From NCBI GenBank assembly GCA_964034945.1, contig OZ035962.1:89010650-89074649 (forward strand): a stretch of DNA of 64,000 bases. The letters run 5' to 3'. Positions 56,569-64,000 of the stretch are shown one piece after another. Source of the stretch: Chrysopilus asiliformis (Eukaryota; Arthropoda; Insecta; Diptera; Rhagionidae). Numbering within the stretch: position 1 is the stretch's first letter; every line of letters starts with the position of its first letter. Under the pieces are notes generated by a model that was not told the DNA's origin, searched no databases, and saw only the letters and a list, made by a program, of their open reading frames with translations. The translations under genes were made by a program, and so were the position numbers.

Positions 56569-57062
56569 CAGACCTATTCCCGTAACCGGCGGGACGTGTA
56601 CGCCGCGGGATTTGGCGTTTCCCGCAGAAAATTTGCATTCTGCTAAACGCAATTGTCCCGGCGTGTGCCGTGGTGCTGAAAACGTTTTACTTTCGGTATT
56701 ACACTAAACGCACCCGCGAATGTTTTGACTTTTCCATACATTTATTTCCCGCGAGTAAATCGTTGCGGGATCAATCAATTAAATAGAAAGTGTGAATAAA
56801 AATGTGAATTTTATTTATACATTCAATGAATTTTAACTAAATATAAGTTTTGAAGGTCAGGGAAAACTAACTAGACGCAGTACAATCATTTAATTGAACA
56901 AATAAAACTTCATGCGTATCAAATCAGCAAAACTGACAAAATAGTCAGCGCGGGGCTGAATAAAACCGCGTTTCTACGTCTACTAGAATAAGAAAATTTC
57001 ATTCGATCGAGATAAAACTTTCGTGGCGTATACACGTCCCGCCGGTTACGGGAATAGGAGTG
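56569..57062. mobile_element. hAT-like MITE, 494 bp
   Basis: The ends CAGACCTATTCCCGTAACCG and, inverted, CACTCCTATTCCCGTAACCG continue as GCGGGACGTGTA. The flanks ATTACATT (56561-56568) and ATTATATT (57063-57070) form an 8-bp target duplication with one mismatch. The interior has palindromic GC-rich ends and no coding. Confidence 0.75.
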
Positions 57063-57075
57063 ATTATATTTACAG

Positions 57076-57817
57076 CAATGTTGTTCCTCTACACGTAGAC
57101 TTTAATTGTCTACACTTCAGTGTAGACAATAGCGTAGACGATAGATTTCGGGTAGACAATGTAGACATTGGCGTAGACAATGTCGACTTTGCGTAGACAA
57201 TGTAGACTTTCTCATATCTGTCAAAACAAAGTCATTAATGAGTCATATATCTAATACTATACTATATAGGAAATGGCCAATTAAAAGAAATAGCGAGGCG
57301 CTGGTGTCCCTAAAGAGTTAAATTTATATGAAAACTCGCTAACTGGGCTCCTCAGCGACACCAGCGCCGTGCCTTTATTATCTTTTTCGCTTGTATGGGA
57401 ATCAATCTAACCTCATTTCCTATCGTTTTATGCAGTGAGTACGTGACCACAGTGAAATAGTGTTTTTTTGAAATATGGCAAGAAGGCTTAAAAACAAAGC
57501 ATTTAAAGAGCTGGGTTTGATTTAATCAAGGCCAACACAAATGCTCCGCTTTTTACCTGCAGCCAGCGCAAATTTTTTTTGCAAAATACTGCCGAAAGCC
57601 GACTAAGAGGGCACATATAAAAGAACAAATATAAAACCAAATTTCTAAACACTTGTAAATTATTTTTTTAGAAATGTTTGTAAGAAACTCAGCTATGCTT
57701 TATTTTATCAATTGTCTACATTGTCTACGCGTAGAGAATAGACCATTGTCTACAGTAATAGTCTACGCGTAGACAATGGTGTAGTCTACATCACGTAGAC
57801 TACGCGGCACAACACTG
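57076..57817. mobile_element. hAT MITE, second copy of the GTAGAC family
   Basis: The ends CAATGTTGTTCCTCTACACG and, inverted, CAGTGTTGTGCCGCGTAGTC. A perfect 8-bp duplication ATTTACAG is at 57068-57075 and 57818-57825. It has only one GTAGACAATGTAGACATTGGC unit where 45106-45913 has three. Middle sequences differ, with extra material around 57310-57600. Confidence 0.9.
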
Positions 57818-58180
57818 ATTTACAGGAATTTCCCTTATTCTTACAAAGACGAACTAGTGAAAATATTGTATTATCATCGAATTTAAGTATGGGTGCAAAA
57901 TTTCAAGTCAATCGGATGAGTGGAAATGGGTGAAAGTTAGATTGCAAAATTTGACCCTGACAGACAGAGAAACAGACAGATACGAAGGCAAGGTTAAATT
58001 AAAGCTTTTGAAAAACTATTATTAGTAAATGTATTTAAGTTTGAAAAAGCTTTCTTTTCTTTTTCCTTTTTTCACCTTGGGGGTATAGGGTAACTAAAAT
58101 GAGCCGCCACTGGTTTATGATTATATAATACAACTTTATTCATAAGATAACTTTTTTTCGCTAAAAGTGTTCATTATACA

Positions 58181-59061
58181 TAGGGTGACCATATTTTTTT
58201 GTGTGAATACGTGACAGATTACCAGTGGGAGCGGAGGGAGTAGGAGCGACGAAGTGTGCGGTTTGAAGGCCCTATTAGAGGGTAGAAGGTAGGGATGTCA
58301 AAAAAGAACCGGTTAAACCGGTTACCCGGTGTTTTTGCTTCGTTTAACCGGTTTTTTTCGGTGTTTTTTTTGCACGGTTATACCCGGTGTTTTTTTTTAA
58401 AGCCAAAAACCGTTTAAAAAAACCGATCATTCTTTTTTGTATGGAAAAATAATTTTAAACCAATTTTCGTGCAACTGGTTTTTTAGAAACACTTCTTTTT
58501 AGCCACTCTAGACCAATTACGATATTATATTGTGCCATTTATGGCCTCTTAATGGATTATATGGCCCTTCACGTCTTTTGTTTGTATTATAGTGTATTTG
58601 TTGCGTCTAAGACCTAACCTACTCAATTTGAACAAAACGGTTTTTCGGTGTTTTAATAACCGGTTTTTTGGACCCGGTTAAACCGGCCCGGTTTAAACGG
58701 AAGTCTTAAAAACCGGTTTAAGTGAAAACCGGGTTTTTTCAAAATTTTGTCATCCCAGTAGAAGGCCTTTTGCAATTTATATTTTTTTGTTTGTGATTAT
58801 AAAAAAACGGTATGGTAGTTTTATGTTTTTAGAACACAACAAAAATAGCGCCGCAGGCAAAACTGTTAGAATCAAATATTTTACTATTGAAAATTACTTA
58901 ATGAAATGCGTCAGAGACGATTTTTTTTGTAAGAAAAATGCTCTAGAGGCGGTATTGTCTGAGAAAACTGCGCAGCAAGCGAACATTTTTGGGTTTCGAG
59001 ATCAATTTTTTTAGTGATGAAGAAATTACAATACTAGCATCTAGATTGTATGGTCACCCTA
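58181..59061. mobile_element. hAT-type element with TAGGGTGACC ends
   Basis: TAGGGTGACCATA at the left and its inverse TATGGTCACCCTA at the right. The 8-bp duplication ATTATACA is perfect (58173-58180, 59062-59069). Its interior is split by the element at 58290-58757. A GCGCCGCAGGCAAAAC motif shared with other relics lies at about 58850. An open frame of 75 codons at 58787-59014 has no recognised domain and may be transposase debris. Confidence 0.9.
58290..58757. mobile_element. Nested hAT-like MITE rich in ACCGGTTTAACCGG
   Basis: The ends TAGGGATGTCAAAA and, inverted, TGGGATGACAAAA. The 8-bp duplication GTAGAAGG is perfect (58282-58289 and 58758-58765). The interior is full of self-complementary ACCGGTTTAAACCGG-type motifs on both sides. 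It lies wholly inside 58181-59061, so it inserted later. Confidence 0.9.
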
Positions 59062-59069
59062 ATTATACA

Positions 59070-60237
59070 TAATTTAAAAATTAAGTAGAATTTAATTTCA
59101 AGTTCTAAATATATTTAGAAAAAAAAACCTTTTTTTCGTAGCTTAGGTTGTACATAAAACAAGAAAGGATACAATTTACGAGTAAGTTCAAATCTATCGA
59201 AAGTGCAGAAAATTTCTCACAGCTGTAATTAATAAATTTTTTGCCTATTCAAATAAATTAAAATTATTTTTCCTATATTCAACTAATATTAAGTAATTCA
59301 CTAAAAAAAATATTAATTAAGTGGGGAGATTTCAAAATAAAAACTTTAAATTATATTATAGATAGAATAAATTGATTATGCAATCATTGAATATTTAAAA
59401 TAACTTCTCGATTAATTTTAAATCGTTAAGGAGCATTTTTTTTTAAATTCTTTATTCTGCAAAGACTTTTCCTCTTTTTTGTAAATTAAAACTACATAAA
59501 TACTAACTAGTAGTGATAGCATTCCTAAAAAGAAATTCAATAAAACCATATTAAATGTTGTAATTGAAAAGAATATAAAATATTTTAATTATAGCAATGT
59601 TCATGAATCAAATAAAATCTCTAAACTCTAGTTATTTAAATATTATATAAAATATTGAAAGGATTTTAAAAATCCTTTGTGATAAAGGGGAGAATATAAG
59701 AAATATGAAAAATCTACACAATTTAATCTATGATTAGTTAAAAATATTATAATGAGAGTGTTGTATTGAGAGACGGTTGATGAAATCACATTTGGATTAT
59801 GGTAGATAATTTTGAAAGATTATAAAATTTATGAATGTTTATTGTTAAAAAAGAGTTTTAAGAATTAATGATAAGAAGAATGTCAACAAAAAATATACAT
59901 GATTAAATAAAGTAATAAGAAGTAGTAAATGAACAATAATATCTATTCAAAAAAAATGTGGTGAGTTTATATTTCGATCCTAATCTGATGAAAGTTAGGA
60001 AGTTTTTCACGTTTCAGGCAAAAATGATGTGCAGGTAATTGTTTACGTGCTGATGTTCTCCAAATTTTACATCAAAATTTTCTGCCCATATTTGGGGAGG
60101 AAGGGGGTAAAGAGTATAACTCTTCTCTGTTCTACTAATTCCATAAACGAACAAAGGAATAGCTGCATCAGAAAAAATGTGTAGTCCCTTAGAGTACAAA
60201 ACATGAGAAAAAAGTACACCACACACGAAAATTTCAG

Positions 60238-60239
<2 letters not shown>
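59070..60239. other. Very AT-rich spacer, no gene
   Basis: Strongly AT-rich DNA with AATAAA-like strings throughout. No exon or repeat that I can support. Confidence 0.4.

Positions 60240-60291
<52 letters not shown>
60240..60291. repeat. (TA)n microsatellite
   Basis: An uninterrupted TA dinucleotide run of about 52 bases just left of a hAT MITE. Confidence 0.95.
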
Positions 60292-60293
<2 letters not shown>

Positions 60294-60302
60294 GCTTTAG
60301 AT

Positions 60303-60624
60303 CAGTGGTTCTTAACCTTGTTGGAGGTACTGACCCCCACCAGTTTCATATGCGCGTTCACCAAACCCTTCTTAATTGGAAAAATTAAATATGATTTTTT
60401 TAAATGCAAAACATAGGTATATATTTATACATAGGTGCACAAAATGAACAAAACGATTAAAGAACAAACCATTAAAGAACAAAACCATTAAGAACAAAGA
60501 ACAAAACCATTATAACATGATTTTCACATAAAAACAAAAAGTGTGTATTTTGACCTCCGCTGAACCCGGGAGACTGACTCACCGAACCCCTGGGATTCGA
60601 TCGAACCCAGGTTAAGAACCACTG
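60303..60624. mobile_element. 322-bp hAT MITE, CAGTGGTTCTTAACC ends
   Basis: The ends CAGTGGTTCTTAACCTTG and, inverted, CAGTGGTTCTTAACCTGG are the classic widespread hAT terminal type. An 8-bp duplication CTTTAGAT is perfect (60295-60302 and 60625-60632). The interior has three tandem-like AACCATTAAGAACAAA units. No coding. Confidence 0.95.
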
Positions 60625-60632
60625 CTTTAGAT

Positions 60633-61056
60633 AGAATCCATTGAATAACTGCGCCGCAGGCGAAATCAATATGATTTACGATAATCCCCAACCGTATATA
60701 CTATGTTTTGGATTTTAGGTGATCGATTCTTTAGTGTTCAACATATGATTTAAATAATCCGGAACAAAACATTAATTTCCGGGACTCTGGGACCACATGT
60801 CTAATTCCGGGAGTGCCTCGGCTAATCTCGGACGCATATTTATACCACCTAAGAGAAACCGTTTTTCTTTCACACTCAAGTTTATAAATTGAAGAGCAAT
60901 CACTTTGATTGTATCTAGCTTCACCTCTGAGGCTGTTTCCCCGGAAGATCGGAACAAAAACTTCAGCTCAAATGGTTGAGTATTTTCTTTGTTAGATATC
61001 TTAAAAGCAAGAATCGGCATTACTTTCTAGCAAAGATTTTTTAACTTTATATAATA
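60633..61056. repeat. Decayed repeat with GCGCCGCAGGCGAAA motif
   Basis: GCGCCGCAGGCGAAATC at about 60651 and a later CCGGGACTCTGGGACCACAT, GTCTAATTCCGGGAG stretch resemble parts of the 45.0-47.9-kb relic (CAGTCCCGGATTTTGGC). No gene. An 82-codon minus-strand frame here lacks recognisable features. Confidence 0.4.
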
Positions 61057-61583
61057 CTAGCAGACCCGTCGTTTGCAGCTAAAAGTTTTTTGTATAAATT
61101 TTAGAATGCCAAAAAACCATAAATAACTTAAAAAGTTTTGGGAAAAACGTTATTACAGGACCTTCCGTTTTGAATTTTGTAAATCTAACACCAGATTCGT
61201 GATCAGCGACCCCAAAAACCCCCTAATGCCATTTTTTCCCGGAAAAATGAGAAAAAGGATATTTGCGTTATCCTTACAGGACCTTCCGTTTGGAATTTTG
61301 AAAATCTAACAGCGGATTCGAAATCAGCGACCCCGAAAACCCCCGAGTGAAACTTTTCAGCCTTCTATTGAGCAGGATTCATGGCGAAAATCACAGTTGA
61401 AAAACACCCAAACCCCCTTTACCCCCCGTTCACCCCCTTAGGGGTAAAATTTCGGAAAACCCCGCCTTAGTGAGCGCCTATGCATTGGTTGGGACCGACT
61501 GTGAAAGTTTCAAGTCTCTAGCTTCAGGAGTTTGGGCTGGGCGTTGATGAGTCAGTCAGGTTAAACGATTTTATATATAGAGA
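61057..61583 (-). mobile_element. Helitron-like non-autonomous element
   Basis: Read on the minus strand it begins A/TCTCTATATATAAAATCG and ends ACGACGGGTCTGCTAG/T, i.e. a 5' TC and a 3' CTAG between A and T, as expected for a Helitron. The interior holds the GGACCTTCCGTTTTGAATTT and CCCCGCCTTAGTGAGCG blocks shared with 20.1-21.4 kb. No coding. Confidence 0.55.
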
Positions 61584-61985
61584 TATCATATAGGGGTATA
61601 TTAGATTTAGTATACCGTTTGTAACGCATTGAACCAATTATCGGACAAAAAAAATGAACTACACCAGGGTGTTAGGGATGACAAAAGGTTTTGATTCTCG
61701 GATGTCCGTCCGTCCGTCTGTCTGTCTATCTGTCCATCGGTCTGTCTGTCTGGCCGTGGACACCATACTTTTTACCTCAAGAGTATTTTTTTAAACAGAA
61801 TGCAGCCCCAATAATTTTTTGCCTTATCATTGGAACATGAGAAAAGCTTTCTGGATTGCCAGGGGCCAATCGGCAAATACTTGCACAGACAAAATTTTTA
61901 TTTTCAAAAAAATCCATGGGGGAGGAGTGGTCCAATAGATGTCGTCTTTATAATTTTTCGATGTGACTAATGCTACATTTACACG
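61584..61985 (+). mobile_element. Helentron-associated-like element, truncated
   Basis: GTATATTAGATTTAGTATAC, CGTTTGTAACGCATTGAACC, CTACACCAGGGTGTTAGGGA, a GTCCGTCCGTCTGTCTGTCT tract, then a jump to a later block with GATTGCCAGGGGCCAATCGG and CCATGGGGGAGGAGTGGTCC. It abuts the Helitron-like end at 61583. Confidence 0.6.
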
Positions 61986-62751
61986 AATGACAAATTTGTC
62001 ATTTTTTTCTTGTCATTATGTTAATTCCCGTGTAAATGGCATAATTTTTGTATTTTTTTCTGTCAGAAAATGTCAATCTCTCATAAAAGAATGAACTTGT
62101 CCATCCGTACAAACGCAATATTAGTTATGACAAAAGTTGAATACTAAAGTTGTCATGCATGAATAATCATGAATAATGAATAATACTTAAACTTGAGGCC
62201 TGCGTGCGTGGGGTTCCCTGTTGAGCCCCCCTCGTATCAAACCAACCAACCATGTACACTTAACTAGAAGAAATTAGCGCATGTGTGAATTATAAAGCAA
62301 GAAAAATCGGGCTCGAAACATGAATACACATAGAAGAATATTCTTCCAAAAAACTTTGTAGTGCGCAATTTCTGTATGAAAATCACTACGAATTTCTACT
62401 TTAAAATTTACCAGGAATTTCTGTATGAAATTCACCAGGAATTTCTGCATAAAACTTTCAGTTCTTGTTGTAAAGAAAATTCTACTAGAAATTTCCGTTT
62501 GAAATTCTGGAAAACTGTTCATAAGCTATTAGCTTTAAAATATTTTTTCGCTTTTTCATAGAAGATTTGAAATTAGCAATGAAATATTTCATAAAGGGAG
62601 TAAATATTTCATTACATGAATTATTTCATTGCTATCCGTCGGAAACTCATTGCAAAATTTTTCCTATTCATACAACTCTGAAAGAAATTCATTGGAAGTA
62701 ATCACTTGCGTAAAAAGACGAAATTTGCTAAAGCTTAAGAGAAAAACAATA
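61986..62751. other. Spacer with short internal repeats
   Basis: At 62380-62510, AATTTCTGTATGAAA(A/T)TCAC-like units recur four to five times in tandem. Otherwise AT-rich, no gene. Confidence 0.4.
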
Positions 62752-63198
62752 GGGCTATTCACTCTTTATCGTAGTTGATTGTAAATTCGTAGAATCGTAA
62801 ATAAAATCGTAGTTTTTTGACAGTTCTCCATACAAATTTTGTTACGACGAAAACTACAATCTACCATACCCGAAGATATGGTAAAATCGTAGTTTTTGTC
62901 GTACTTCTAATAAAGTGAGGTTAAAACATGTTTTGTCACATGTCAACTTGGTTATAACTCTAAAATGGACATTGGAAAAGTAAGTAAATTAAAGTATTTA
63001 TATGATTTAGTATAAATTAAGAGTTAAAAAATGCTTTAAACAATTTAGGTAAAAAAATAAATAAAAGAGTCAAAAATTTACGACAAAACCCACAACCTCT
63101 AGTAAAGCGCTGCTCACGCTTCGTTGTACTTTCCCATCGTAGATGTACAGTACAATCTACGATTTTACTATCTACGATCAAGAATGAATTGCCCTAAT
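62752..63198. mobile_element. MITE with GGGCTATTCACTCTT ends
   Basis: Left GGGCTATTCACTCTTTATCG and, inverted at the right, GGGCAATTCATTCTTGATCG, bordered by TA on both sides. Interior repeats of TCGTAGTTTTT and TCTACGATTTTA in both orientations. A TA duplication suggests a Tc1/mariner-type non-autonomous element; no coding. Confidence 0.6.
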
Positions 63199-64000
63199 AT
63201 ATTTTCTTAAAACTCAGTTCCTGATTATTTAAGAACATTTAATAAAAGATTTCATTCCACAATTCCAAAAATTTATATTTCACACTTTTCTGGTCAACCC
63301 CACGCACTTTCATGGATTTAATTAATTGATTTTTTTGTTCTGATTTCATCCTTCGGAATATATTTAGTTTCATCACTTTACTTCGCTGGTAACAAGTTCA
63401 AAGACTCATCACAAACTTAACCTCCAATCCAGGCCAGTCAGTCAATTTAGATTCAAGGAAATCTTTGATTAATAATATTTCTAATTTTATGCTATTCCGA
63501 ATTTATGTAATAAATTATACTTTGTCTACTACTACGTAAAATTACAGAAATATCTATAAAAAAAACTACATCAGAATCGGTTGACTACAAGAAATCTAAA
63601 CTTCCTCCATCTTTTTATTTAGAAAATATCTGAGAACCACGATCTCCTCTGACCTACGGTACACAAATCTTCTTTGAAATTTCTGTTTTTGATCATTTCG
63701 CCCAGATGAATGCCAAAATTTCGTATTCGATCCATCCATTTTCTACACAAATCGTATTTTTTCTCGATTGTCCTAGAAAAGTCGTTCTTTGATTTCGTAT
63801 TTAACCAAGCAGCCACCTTACTCACTTGTCTTAGTCTGATTTGATGACACTCTAATCCCTTTTTAAATCCAGATGAGTAATTGCAAATTTGGTCACCATC
63901 GTGCCATCATCCATGAGATCTGTTAGTTGGACCTAAGGCGCTGTTACGCATCCGCTAAAAATAAACCGCCGCGCTGTTTCGTGTGACTTTTCGCATTTCG
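63199..64000. other. Right edge, no convincing gene
   Basis: A 68-codon minus-strand open frame at 63619-63825 reads MSKVAAWLNTKSKNDFSRTI then EKKYDLCRKWMDRIRNFG. Its composition is plausible for protein but no family is recognised and no partner exon is seen, so I do not call it. Nothing else supported. Confidence 0.3.

Noticed and set aside
63619..63825. 68-codon minus-strand frame at the right edge
   Set aside because: Plausible composition but no family, no partner exons and no conservation evidence; length is within chance for this amount of sequence.

Overview
This 64-kb window is AT-rich, intron-rich, repeat-dense eukaryotic DNA. Protein features (a His-, Ser- and Asn-rich low-complexity protein resembling CRACD/KIAA1211), mariner and IS630-like transposase relics, many hAT-type MITEs and interspersed elements with a GTCY microsatellite core like DINE-1/Helentron-associated elements all point to an insect, most likely a dipteran. 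I cannot name the species. No prokaryotic features, CRISPR array or rRNA were seen.

Left part (1-16.5 kb): a tandem family of three minus-strand genes (2683-3387, 12653-13357, 15801-16448). They encode related 215-234-residue type I membrane proteins with signal peptide, N-glycosylation sites, a cysteine-bearing ectodomain, one C-terminal membrane segment and a tiny tail. I do not recognise the family. Genes 1 and 2 lie in a recent segmental duplication (883-4400 and 5317-about 14430). The second copy was opened by a 5.53-kb insertion (6566-12098) flanked by AGAC and bounded by TGTAGC/GCTACA. That insertion carries a nested 3.2-kb foldback-like element with further repeats inside. In the duplicated block the coding part differs at about 4.5% of sites, mostly replacements, while flanking non-coding DNA differs by under 1%.

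Middle and right (18.2-55 kb): five coding exons of one plus-strand gene, 18238-18925, 21928-22015, 49998-50462, 51728-51797 and 51859-55031. They join in frame at canonical GT/AG sites and encode about 1494 residues; the start codon is in an unseen upstream exon. The product carries a degenerate capping-protein-interaction-like motif, so I infer an actin-regulatory, CRACD-like protein. Its second visible intron is about 28 kb and is largely transposon debris: Helentron-like elements, Helitron ends, MITEs, DDE transposase relics and hairpins.

Right end (55-64 kb): the 3' UTR, a tandem repeat block, then hAT-type elements with direct 8-bp target duplications (five in this flank, one of them inside another, one with a single mismatch), a (TA)n tract, a Helitron-like element and further repeats. 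No convincing gene lies right of 55 kb.
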